This document shows, piece after piece, positions 1 through 11,528 of a stretch of DNA of 64,000 nucleotides. This DNA comes from Quillaja saponaria (taxonomy: Eukaryota > Streptophyta > Magnoliopsida > Fabales > Quillajaceae). The position numbers were made by a program, and so were the translations under genes. Position 1 is the first letter of the stretch; every line of letters starts with the position of its first letter. Below the pieces are notes generated by a model. That model was not told the origin of the DNA. It ran no database searches and saw nothing but the letters and a program-made list of their open reading frames with translations. The stretch is from contig CM055605.1 of the NCBI GenBank assembly GCA_029379385.1, positions 19,496,950 through 19,560,949 on the forward strand. The letters run 5' to 3'.

Positions 1-21
1 GTCACAGACCTATAAACCCAA

Positions 22-33
22 GCTCTGATACTA
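22..33 (-). other. Primer binding site of a gypsy retrotransposon (tRNA-Met type)
   Basis: On the minus strand this reads TAGTATCAGAGC, one base from the usual TGGTATCAGAGC primer site complementary to the initiator methionine tRNA. It starts three bases after the LTR end at position 37. The body of this element therefore lies to the left, outside the window. Confidence 0.75.
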
Positions 34-36
34 CCT

Positions 37-870
37 TGTCACATCCCTCTCAGTGGTATGACTGGCTGGAGGAATAGATAACCAAGTCTCCGTAACTTTG
101 ACTTCAAAAATAAGAAACAAACACGATACTTGACTAAACTAAAGAGTAAAAGTAAATTTTATAGAACATGAGTTAACCAAAAAAAAAAAAAATTTGTTTA
201 CTAAAACTTCTAACAATTTATTAAAAATTTCAGCGGAGGTTCCTCATAAAGTGGAACATGGCCATTAAAATATAAAACACATTCATGTTGTTATACAATA
301 ACAACACAACAATAAAGACAATAAGGAGCTTCGCTCCGATTCTCATCATATTAACAATGAACTAAATGGTTAACCCACATAAGACCAGGAACCTCATAGC
401 TATAATGTAACTACAAACTTTAATCATTGACTTCAAGATTGAGATTTTGAAAATTACATTGCCACTAAACACTTGGCAAAATCCATAATCAGTAACAGCC
501 ATCCTCGAGATCCTATTACTAAAATAAAATAACCACAGAAAAAGGATGAATCCTACAGACTCCTTAGTGAAAAATTGTACCCAATGGGTACTAGCATCAC
601 CCAACACACGTATAGAATATATTATCAATTAATATTAACATGTCATATATTTCAAAACTACTAAAATTACACATAAAAATACAAAAATATAAAACTTAGC
701 GAACATAGTTCAATTAGTACACTATCCACTTAAACAATCAAAGTATATAAAGCGAGCAAAGGGCCAACAGAGTAACTCAGCCCCGCACATCACCTCCCAC
801 CGGGCAGTTTTATGCCCTCACACCAATATATAATCAAAAACAAAATCACTAAATAAATAGAATCATTGAA
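37..870 (-). repeat. 5' LTR fragment of a Ty3/gypsy (Tekay/Del-like) element
   Basis: The minus strand ends in TGTGACA at 37, next to a primer binding site, so this is the U5 end of a 5' LTR. The same sequence recurs at 41487-42780 and, inverted, at 45455-46984. All three share the phrase around 755-800 that contains the words for GCGGGGCTGAGTTACT on the minus strand. The LTR is cut near 870, where copia integrase sequence begins. No coding potential was seen; the short open frames here are chance. Confidence 0.7.
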
Positions 871-3076
871 TCCCTTCTTCAAATCCACTCACAGAGGCTG
901 AAAATCAATTGACAGTCTAGTATGCACCGAAGCAAAACAAATTTTTTGAAAGGAATAATAAAACAGTAATGGAGATGGCAAGATCGATGCTTGGTGATAA
1001 AGGTCTTCCAAAGAAATTTTGGGCTGAAGCAGTATATACCATTGTTTACCTACTAAATAGATGTCCAACAAAAGCAGTGAAAAATAAAATGCCAGTTGAA
1101 GCTTGGAGCGGTAAAAGGCCTTCAGCAAAACATATTAAAGTTGTTGGCTGCATATACTACATTCATATTTCTCATCAGAAAAGAAGCAAGCTTGATGACA
1201 AAAGCGAGAAAGGAATATTCTTGGGCTATAACACTCAATCAAAAGGCTATCTAATCTACAATTTAAAAACAAAGAAGCTGGTAATCAATCAAGACGTAGA
1301 GTTCAACAAAAATGGTTCGTGGTATTAGGATGAAGAAAAAGTAGAGAGAAAAATTATCCTATAAACTATTCGACAACCACCAGCTTAAATACAAGAAATT
1401 ACGAATGATGATGAAGTAATTACAACTCCTCCAGAGTCACAAAGTTCTTCTGAAGAAGCTCTATCACTGAATCACCTCCAAGTAGAATGAGATCAATTAA
1501 TGAAATATATGAAACATGCAATTATACTATCTTAGAGCCATAAAGTTTTGAACCAGCATTGAAGAAAGAAGAATGGATGCAAGCTATGAATGAAGAACTA
1601 AGAATGATCAAGAAAAATGAAACTTAGGAGCTTGTTGACCGACCTAAAGAAAAAGAGATCATTGGAGTTAAGTGGGTTTACAAAATAAAACTTAACTCCG
1701 ATAGTTCAATTCAAAAACACAAGGCAAGATTGGTTATTAAAGGCTACTCCCAACTTCTAGGTATTGACTATAATGAAACTTTTGCTCCTATTGCACAAAT
1801 GGATACTATTCGTGCTTTAATTGCTCTAGCTAGAAAGAATGAAAGGAGAATCCATCAACTAGATATTAAATCTGCATTTCTAAATGGAGTATTAGAAGAA
1901 GAGATTTATGTGGAGCAACCACAAGGGTTCGTGGTAAAAGGAGAAGAAGACAAAGTCTATAGACTAAAGAAAGCTCTATATGGGTTAAAGCAAGCACTGC
2001 GAGCTTGGTATAGTGGCATCGACGGATACTTCATTGATCATAGTTTCATGAGGAGTAAGAGTGAACCAACTCTATACATCAAGACCCAAGGTAACTCTCA
2101 CACTCTCATAGTTTCTCTGTATGTGGATGATCTTATCTATGTAGGGAACAATGAGAAGATATTCAAGAATTCAATGAGGATATGATGAAAACTTTTGAGA
2201 TGACTGACTTGGGTCTACTATACTATTTTCTTGGTATCGAAATAAGCTAAGAAAAAGAAAGAATATTCATATACCAAAAGAAGTACATGAAGCTTTTGAT
2301 AAAGAAGTTCAATATGAATGGCTGGAAGTCCGTGTCTACTCCTCTAATCACTAATGAAAAACTAAGAAAGGATGATGGAGCTGAAAAAGTGAATGCCTCT
2401 CGCTACAAAAGCCCTATTGGAAGCTTACTCTATCTCACTGCTACAAGGCCTGATATAATGTTTGCTACAAGCCTGCTATCAAGATTCATGCAAAGTCCTA
2501 GTCAAATTCACTATGGAGCTGCACAAATAATTCTAAGGTATCTAGAAGGTACTAAAGGTTATGGAATATGGTTTAAGCCTACTGACAATTCAAAACTATT
2601 CAGATATACTAATAGTGATTGGGTTGGATCAGTGAATGATTTAAAAAGTACCTCAAGCTACGCTTTCACACTAGGGTCTGGATTCTTTTCTTGGTCATCA
2701 AAGAAGCAAGACTTCATGGCACAATCATCAGTGGAAGCAGAGTACATAGTAGCCGCAGGATCAACGGACCAAGCTATATGGCTTCAAAGAGTATTAGAAG
2801 ATATAGGAGAACATCAAAATGATCCAGCTGAGATCTTTTGTGATAACAAGTCAACTATAGCTATGACAAAAAATCCGGTGTTTCATAGTAGGACAAAGCG
2901 TATAGCAATCAAGCATCACGCAATATGGGAGGCTATGATAAACAAAGAAATTGAGCTTAAATACTACAACACTAAGAAGCAAGTTGCAGGTATTTTTACT
3001 AAAGCACTTCCCATAGCAGGGTTCGTATGGCTACAAGAAATGCTCGGAGTATCGGAGAAAATATATTAAGGAAGAG
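870..3076 (+). pseudogene. Ty1/copia polyprotein, 5'-truncated and broken (integrase, RT, RNase H)
   Basis: Three consecutive blocks match a copia Pol polyprotein. Integrase C-terminal half lies at about 880-1330 (residues like ERNNKTVMEMARSML and LPKKFWAEAVYTIVYLLNR). Reverse transcriptase lies at about 1556-2280, with QLDIKSAFLNGVLEEEIYV and a YVDD catalytic motif at 2120-2131. RNase H lies at 2287-3069, with SSVEAEYIVAA and the terminal TKALP motif. In-frame stops replace tryptophan at about 1326 and at 1625-1627, and a frameshift occurs near 2165-2185. Gag, protease and the start of integrase are missing, as is the 5' LTR. The element is dead. It resembles the Tork/TNT1-type copia group, but the lineage was not tested. 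Confidence 0.93.
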
Positions 3077-3507
3077 TGTTGAAATTAATATACTTTCTAG
3101 AATAATCCAATACAATGTACATTAGCCTTGAACAAAGTCAACTAATGGCAGTGAAGACAAAGTCAATATTGTCTAGAATTATCTATATGTCAACTACTAA
3201 TTAACTTGGCAGTGAAGTCATATATGGCAGCATGTTAAAGCTGTAAGCTATGTCTAGAATTTTGCAGATAAGTGTATTATGTCGGCAGAATATGGAGGCT
3301 TCATGGAAGCCTTGATAAGTTGGTGGACTTATGCCTATAAATAAGCAATAGAAGTTCTTTGTAATATAAGCTAAAAAAAAACTGCAAGCCTTTGCTTCCT
3401 TTGTATATCTTTCCAACTATCAATATAATTATATTTTTTTCAAGTTCTGTGTCCTCATATTTCCTCTTAGTGTATTTAAATTCTACCTTCCAAATATAAC
3501 TCCAACA
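3077..3507 (+). repeat. 3' LTR of the 5'-truncated copia element
   Basis: A 431-bp LTR begins TGTTGAAA right after a purine-rich tract (GGAAGAG) and ends TCCAACA, so it has the TG...CA ends expected of an LTR. It follows the RNase H stop by a few bases. A TATAAATA box lies at 3336-3343, a plausible LTR promoter. No 5' partner LTR is present in the window. Confidence 0.85.
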
Positions 3508-4107
3508 CAATTATTCCAACTAAATCCCAAATCAATTATCCAATTATTTCAACCTCTTTCCCAAAACTAACACTATGAGTGTCCAAGACTCGTGAAGTTT
3601 GGAGATCACTGGGTTACCATGTTCTCAAACAATATTTTTTAGACTGTGAACTTAAGTCCTGGTTAAAGATAAGTATGGATTGTAAGGTGATGGGGATCAT
3701 ACCGAATTTAAAATATTTGATTGGGACTTTTCACTGAACAGTCTACAAGTGACCATCAATATTGAAAATTCTATCACCGAAGAGTTTGTAGCAACATTGT
3801 GGAATCCATAGACTTTCATGTAGTTAGGGAAACTGAGTCAAGGAGGTGTCAGCATTGATGAGATTGGGGATACAAATGTCGAGGTTAAGAAAGGTGCAAA
3901 CTCAGAGAATGGATGATGGGATTTTGGAGGAAGCAGTGACAGTTATGGAGTAGGCTTAGGAAGTTTCAAGTGAATGGATATGTTTGTGGAGGGTTTTGCT
4001 TGAACTGTGATGAAAATGTAATATACTAAACTATTATGATAATGCTGGAAAGATGAATAATTAAAACAGACTTCGGGCACAATATCAATTATCTTTAAAG
4101 ATTAATT
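3508..4107. other. Unassigned intergenic DNA
   Basis: No gene, domain or repeat was recognised here. The stretch 3590-4020 is less AT-rich than its surroundings and may be an old coding or repeat remnant, but no frame is open for a useful length. Confidence 0.4.
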
Positions 4108-4979
4108 TGTCCCACTTAATGTTAATGGGTCTGAACCAACTTTCCTCCATGATACAACAAGTCTATTGAGAAACAGTAGATAGCACTTCTAGAAACTCTC
4201 ATATGAACTCTCTTGTAGAACAAAGAAGAAGTCTATACGAAAATAAAAATATATATATATTTTCATCACAGAGTTTTGGTATAAATTGTAAAATAGTGTT
4301 TTCAAACAAACACATCTCTTCACAATGATTATTAATAAAACAATTTTATTTTAAATAGATAGAGTTTTAAAATAGAACTGATTGCATGACTTACATTTTA
4401 ATTTTATCTGATATCAGTAAGCTTGCAAATTGCGCATCAAATAATTGCATTAAATTTGTCTCATTATTTGCGCCCCACATGCGGGTGTTTTGGTTGTCCG
4501 ACCTTTTGCATTGTGGAATTCAAACTAAAATATTCAGATTCGAATTCAAATTAAATAATTTGGATTCAAGTAGATGCTATTCGAATTCGGATATTATTTG
4601 ATTCAATATTTGGAATAGTATTAAGATTAAAATTTTAATTAATATTTAGAATAATATATTTTTATTGAAAAATTTAAATAATTTTTTTATTATCAAAATA
4701 CCTTAACAATTTGAATATTTTAAAAATATATCCGAATTCAAGTTAGAATAACATTCAAGTTCGAATAAAATTTGAATTCAAATTTTAGTTACCATTTGAA
4801 TGCAAATTCAAATTCAAATACAGGAATTTAAATAGTATATTATTCAAAGTTATTCAATTCGAGTTCTAGGTCTACCTTCAGCTAAGGACCATAACTATAT
4901 ATAACGTCTTCACTTACTTTATCTCTAACCAATGGGAGACTTCCCACATTTGTTGTTTTAAACAACACTCGTATTAACA
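4108..4979 (-). repeat. 3' LTR of the minus-strand copia element
   Basis: On the minus strand the LTR begins TGTTAATACGAG at 4979, directly after a polypurine tract AACAAGTGGGGAT (4980-4992). The 4108 end is less certain. Its U5 side (4108-4380) is homologous to 9125-9430 and 25210-25440. A TATATATA-type promoter box lies at about 4889-4904. The middle, 4500-4870, is very AT-rich with repeated GAATTCAAATT-like words. Confidence 0.65.
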
Positions 4980-7900
4980 ATCCCCACTTGTTCAAAATAA
5001 AAATTAACAGTCAATGAAAGTAATGAAAATTTTACAACCAATGTTTCCATTAAGAGAAATATGCATAGCTGAAGGTGTCTTAACCATCAGTTAGTACAAA
5101 TATAACAAAACTCTATTAGAGTTATTAATGGCCACGGCTTAAACTAACTATAACGGAATCAAGAATATGGCACATATACTAATATCTTTTTCCAATAAGA
5201 AGGTCATCAATTCACTTACCACTTTTATGACCATGTGCTAGTACCTGCTTCATAAACTCTTAAAAAAGCAAACTTTAAATTCTCATAAGAAGTGGCACCA
5301 CTTCCAAGTTCATATAGATAAATGTATAATATGTGTTTCCGTTATCAAAACACAGTACATAAATATGTATTTAGACTTTAGTAAGAGGATTGATACTCAT
5401 CCCTTAAAAAAACATAACATACAATGTTGACATCTTTTGGGACTTTTCGTCAATAATAAAACGATCACATTCAACAACTTGTTCTTACCCATTAGGCCTT
5501 ATTACTAGTAATTCTATAATAAAAAGGTTGGGTTGCCATTACAGGTGGTTTCAAAAAGGTTTCAACCCCTTTTATTTGACATTGACTTCACCACTTCTCA
5601 TGATAAAGCTTTCGTATGATCAGCTAAGTTTTTGGTTGACCTCACATAAACAATTGTTATGGTAACTTCTTCAATTGATTGTCTAACACACTCATGTCTA
5701 GACTTACCATTATAGGTGTAACTATAAACCCTTGCCAAAGTGGATTCTCTATAACAATAAACACATATTGGCGCCATGGGATTTGGCCATAATATGATAT
5801 CCAATAATAAATTTCTAATCCATTCTACCTCTTGTCTAGTTGCTCCTAAAGCGATGAATTTAGATTCCTTCGTTGAATGTGAAATACAGGTTTGTTTCTT
5901 ACTCTCCCAAGAACAACACATCCACCTAATATAAAAATCTATCCTGAGGTGGATAGATTTTCTCTCACTCATAGTCCAACTAGCATTGATGTATACTTCT
6001 AATATAGCCAGACAATCACTATAGAACAATCCTAAATTTTTGGTTTTCTTAAGATAACAAAAAATTCTGGTAATTGCCACCCAATGTTCTACACTTGGAT
6101 TACTAGTATATCTACTAAGTTTACATATTGCAAAAGCAACATATAGCCTTGTGCAATGAATAGCATACATCAATAATCCAATAGCACTTGCATATTCAAG
6201 TTGTGCTACTATCCTACCAGTATTTCTTTTCAATTTCACACTCCTATCAAAATGAGTATTCATTTCCTCAATACCAAGATGTTCAAACTTAGTCAACATG
6301 TTTTTTTAACATAACGGGATTGGTTTAAATTATATTTTTTTAACTTCGATACCTAAGATTGTATCTAGTTCACCTAAATCTTTAATTTTGAACATGAAAG
6401 GTAGATACTTCTTAGTCTCGTTAGCACAAACCATATTAGTACCAAACATAAGCAAATCGTCATTATATATAAACAAACAAGACCACCATACGTAGTGAAT
6501 TTAGTATAAATACACTTATTTGCACTATTGTGTTTAAAACCATTAGTCTATATGACTTAATCAAAATTTTAATGGAGGGACTAGTTTGAGACTATAAATT
6601 GATTTAACTAACTTACACACTTTCTTTTCATTATCAAATAGAACAAATCCCTCTGATTGTTCCATGTAAATCTCTTTATTTAAGTCTCCATTCAAGAAGG
6701 CCTGTTTTAACATCTATTTGATGAACACAGAGATTATGAATTGATGCTATTGCAAACAGAATTTGAATAGAGGTTATGCATGCTGCAAGGCACATAAGTA
6801 TCAAAATAATTGATTCCCTCCTTTTTGTCTAAAGCTTTTAGCTACTGGTCTATAGCCTTTAGCTACTGGCCTATAGCCTTAAAAGGTTGGATTGTCCTAT
6901 CAGTACTACATTTTCCTCTAAAAACTCATTTATAGCCAATAGGCTTAGAACCTTGAGGTAAATCTGCCAAAATTCATGTTCCATTAAACATAATTGAATC
7001 CATTTCATCATTGGTTCTTTCCAAGATGCAGAATCTTTGGATGACATACCTTCTTTAAATATCTTAGGATCATCCTCTATGTTCATTGCTAGAGGAAACT
7101 TATTTACAACATTATTAGTTTCACCTCATTCAATAAAAACAACTATTGATTGAGAAGAAACGAAATTAGAATATAAACCTTTATTTTCCTTGCTCTTGTA
7201 CTTCCTTTCTCTTGTACTTCTTCTAGGTTTAGAAATTTTTATAGATTTTTTTCATTAGATTCTAATTCCTGAACCTTAGAATTATTAGAACAATCTGTAT
7301 TATTTTTCACAATCTCAAAATCTGTAGATATCTTCAAAGAACTCAACATCTCTAGAATTTACCATAACATTTTGATTGTAAATAAATAAGTCTTTAAGCT
7401 TTACTATTTTCTGTATAAGCAACAAAAAAACTCTTCATTTCTCTAGGTCCAAATTTAGTCCTATTAGGACCCGTGACCCTATATAATAAGCAAGACTCCC
7501 CACACTTCAAGATATGATAAATTTAGTTTTTACTTTTTCACAATTCATAAGAACTCAAATTATTTCGTTTAGAAGGTACCATATTATGAATGTGACATGC
7601 TATTAATAAAACCTCATCCCATAAATATATAATTAGGCAATTTAGAATTAACAAGCATGCGATTTACTATTTCCAACAAAGAGCGAATTTTTCATGAATT
7701 ATGTCATGATCTTCACAAAATTCATTAAAAAAAAAAAAAAATTCACTACCTCTATCAGAACATAATACTTTAATTTTTTTAATTTTCTTTTCTTGTTGAC
7801 TTTCAACTTTGGGTTTATATTTCTTGAACATAGTAAAGGCTTCATCCTTAGTTCTTAAAAGATAAACACAGAAATCTACAAAAATCATCAGCAAAAGTAA

Positions 7901-9115
7901 TAAAATACCTTTTACCACCATGAGTTAAAATGCCATTTAGTTCACAAATATCATAATGTACTAAGTCTAAAACTTTTGAATCTCTTTTAAAATTATCATT
8001 AAATTTAATCAAGTCTAATTTTCTCAAACTTTTTAAGTAACGAAAATTTAATTGTGCTAATCTACCCTGCCATAAATTTGAAGTCTCAAAAATGATAAGC
8101 AAAAGATGAATTATTATTATTATTAGAAAGTTGATACATGTCACTGCAAGAATAACCTTGCCAACAAAGACAGCAGCCACGGTCAAGATTACATTGTCGG
8201 ATTCAAACACAACACGAAATCTTTTCTTACCATATGAATCTTAGAATTCATGGCCACAAAATTCTCTTCTGTCATATTGGCACTTCCCTTTGGTGGCCCT
8301 TTTTTCGGTGCCTACAATCTTTAGCATAAAGGCATTTTTTTACCACATAGGATTCTTTCTTTTAGCCAGCTTCTTCTTCTTCTTGATTTTCTGTCCATGC
8401 TTATTGACTTGCAAGTCTTCATTGTTCTTCTTAGAACTACTGCCCTCCACAAATTTACTTTGGACTCATATGGAACATAATTTCCTTTGTCACATATACG
8501 TGATTCCTCCTCAATTCAGAGATGTCTATGGATTTGCTCCAAAGTAATGTTTTCTGTTCTATGCAGAAGTTTCTTTCCATAACTTTTTCATAAAAGCGAT
8601 AATTTTACAATTATAGCCCCAACTTGGAAAGATTTTGGAATGACAATCTTGAGGGCTTGAATTTTATTTACCAAAACTTGCTGTTCATGAACTTATTCAA
8701 GAATAGACTTAGTATCAACCAACTTAAATTCAATATATTTTAAAGTTAAATATTTATTTGTACCTTCTTTACTTTATTCTTGAATTCGAGGGCATTCCAT
8801 ATCTCCCTGGAAACTTCATCTCAGTGAAAAAATCATACAGGCTGACGAAGTGTTCAAAATATGCCCTAGCCACAGCAATTCGTCCTCCTCACATTTTTTA
8901 CAGAAGTGCTCGGACATATTTAATTGCCTTTGCAGTGGATTGGATTCATGCATCATCTGATACTGAATCTTTAAGAATTGATTCTAAGTTTGCATGCATG
9001 CGTCCAGAATATGTGAAATCTGCAATGCAGTAAGCAGGAACATCATCTTGTCCTGCCAAGGAGCAAAAATGTTGCTATCAAATCGGTCCAGATTGACCAT
9101 GCCTTGGTTCATCAT
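4980..9115 (-). pseudogene. Ty1/copia internal region, decayed (gag, integrase, RT, RNase H)
   Basis: Read on the minus strand. Gag starts at about 9115 (MNQGMVNLDRF) and runs to a degraded zinc-knuckle region near 8290-8330. Next come pre-integrase and integrase pieces (8210-7667; LWQGRLAQLNFRYL, then the second catalytic Asp in LCSDRGSEF). The RT start follows at 7086-6871 (DDPKIFKEGMSSKDSASWKE), then the RT core with a YNDD motif at 6456-6467 in place of YVDD, and RNase H at 6299-5598. Protease and the end of integrase are deleted. Many stops and frameshifts, including short A or T runs (7727-7742), interrupt the frame. 4993-5597 is the untranslated 3' part. Not functional. Confidence 0.9.
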
Positions 9116-9120
9116 CTGGG

Positions 9121-9960
9121 TATAATTTAAGGATTAATTTGCTTCAATTGATGTTAATGGGTCTCAAGCAAATTTCGTCTAGGATACAAGAAGTCTATTA
9201 AGAAACTGCATATAGTACTTCTGGAATTTCTCCTACGAACTCTCTTGGAGAACAAAGAAAAAGACTATATAGGAATAGAAAAATGAACGTATGTTATCAA
9301 TAATCAGAGTTTTGGTATTTATAAAATATATTGAAAAGTTATTTTTAAGCATATACATCTTTTCACAATGACTGTTAATAAAACTTTTCTATTTTATATG
9401 ACAAATTTTCAAACTAAAACTGATTACACTTTTTTACTTAAATTATGATGACAGTAATATTACAATAATTTCTCACCGAAAGTTTAGTTTAAACTATTAG
9501 TACGTGACTCTTTATCCCTTAGATGTAAAATTTGAGCACTTTTAATATACCAAAAATAATTAATTAAAATTTATCAATTATTTAATAAATAATGAACATA
9601 TGTTATCGATAATCAGAATTTTGGTATTTATAAATATATTGAAAAGTTATTCTTAAACAAATACATCTTTTCACAATGACTGTTAATAAAACTTTTCTAC
9701 TTTATATGACAATTTTCAAACTAAAACTAATTACACCCTTTTCACTTAAATTATGATGATATTGATGTTAAAATAATTTATAATCGAGAATTTAGTTTAA
9801 GTTGATAGTACTTGTTTCTTTATTTTTTTTACATGATGAGTTTCAATACTTCTAATATACCAACAAAAATTAATTAAAATTTTGTCAATTATTTAATAAG
9901 TAATTATTATTTAATTAATTAATAAAACAAAAGCAATAAAAATCAATTTTTTATCCAAAC
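9121..9960 (-). repeat. 5' LTR (partial) of the minus-strand copia element, with internal tandem duplication
   Basis: The first 300 bases match the LTR at 4108-4380. A segment of about 308 bp, 9282-9590, is then repeated at 9592-9900; both contain the words TTTTCACAATGACTGTTAATAAAAC. The U3 start equivalent to position 4979 is not found, so the LTR is incomplete or diverged on its right. A clear primer site between LTR and gag is not visible. Confidence 0.7.
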
Positions 9961-11528
9961 AATAATTCAAAAAAATTGAACAGGAAATGATTGAATCAGA
10001 CTGGTCAAAAGTTCTAGCCGGTTTGGTTAAACAGATGACATGGCATTTGGAGGTGATTTGACGGTTGTGGTGACGTGGCAAAACAATAGTTGTGGTGCCG
10101 ATGATTTTGTGTCGTGTGCCTTGTGACTGGATGCTGACATGTCATGTTGATGTGATATTGTAAAACTTCTGACATGGTTAACAGCTGGGCCGACAGAGAT
10201 GATGGCAAGTGGAAATAAAGGTTGACATGGCAAGAGCAGAGCAGCAATGGCGTGTGGGCGCGTGTTTTTTCTGTACGGCAACTTGGACCACTCGTTAGGT
10301 GCTGCGGCGCGTGTGGAGCGTGTGTATGATGTATGGACCTTTGCTCGCCGTGATATTCTGCTGGTCGTGTAAATCCGAATTTTCCAATCTCATTGGTTGT
10401 GCAAATCCAGCAATATTTAATTTTTAATATGTCAAAAGAATTTTTTGGTTTTTTTTTTTTTTTTAAAAATCTTACATAACATGCTTTTATATCACACTAA
10501 AATTCTAAGATAAGGAGGATGATTACTTCAAAGATGTTGATAGCAAGCAAGCAGAGTTTATGATATAAACCGAGATACATAGTTTCTGGATTCAGGATTA
10601 ATTCTTGATTTGTATCTTAAAGTCTTGGTGATAGCATAATCTAAGAAGAAGAAGATGGACTTGTGAAGCACTGAGTACTGTTTTGTACATTATGGTGTGT
10701 TGTCTTCTTTGACGTAGCTTGTTTGATTTTACATTTTTTCATTGGGATTTACATGGAACTCAACCAAAGATTTAGCTTGATGTCTACTCTGTTTTATTTT
10801 ACATGTTAAATAAATCTGTTATTGCAAATTTGACTATGCGCCTGTGCTTTTTTTTTAAGAAGTCTGTCTAGGATTAGGGAAATATATCAGAATGCACCCA
10901 TTGGGAACCAATACTAGAGGAAAAACATCTCCACCTCCTTGATTAGTTTGGGAGAGTGAAAAGAAAGTAGGAGAAAATTATGTTCTTTAAAAGAAAACAA
11001 GTGAAAAATAAAGAAATTGTTTTTGATAAGAAAAGTAAGAACATCTCGACTATTATGTTACATTTGGGAGAAATAAAAATGAGATAGAAATTGATAAAAA
11101 TCCAAAATAAAATTTCACTAAATTTTCTTAGCAAGAAAAATCACAATTTTCCCTTGGTATTTAGCTTAACTAACTGATAATGTCATCTCACGTATATTCC
11201 ATATATTTCTAGCTTTTTGGTTCATATACTGTTTAGCACTTTAGCTCATTTTTGTTCAGGAGTATGAAGAGAAAAAGTGAAATTGAACCAATCTACTCTT
11301 CAAAAAAGGTTGCATTTGTATCTTATATCATTCTCCAAAAACAAAATTAAAAAAAACTGCAGAAAGCATATTTCATAGTACCTGATCAAAATAAAAGGAA
11401 ACTGCAGATAGCAAATTAAGTACTGGTTCTTATTTCTGCATCTCAAACATTAAACAGATTCAGCTAATCAAAATTCTAAAGGTTGTCCATCATAATGTAG
11501 ATGTCAATTACTTCCCTTTGATCAAAAT
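9961..11528. other. Non-coding DNA, possibly LTR U3 plus B3 gene 3' flank
   Basis: 10020-10390 is GC-richer and carries several copies of the word TGACATGGCA or close variants (10034, 10068, 10134, 10175, 10224). It could be the enhancer part of the adjacent copia LTR. Open frames here on the minus strand have no recognisable domain. The rest is AT-rich. 11345-11528 is the 3' flank of the B3 gene, and its duplicate lies at 27690-27870. Confidence 0.45.

Noticed and set aside
22..33. tRNA-like sequence
   Set aside because: Only the short tRNA-complementary primer site is present; no cloverleaf could be formed. The same holds at 24369 and 59721.
362..628. Minus-strand open frame of 88 codons
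   Set aside because: Lies wholly inside a gypsy LTR whose other copies do not keep the frame.
8290..8547. Plus-strand open frame rich in Phe and Leu
   Set aside because: Antisense shadow of the copia Gag zinc-knuckle region.
10014..10281. Two overlapping minus-strand open frames
   Set aside because: Low-complexity, built on the repeated TGACATGGC words, no domain.
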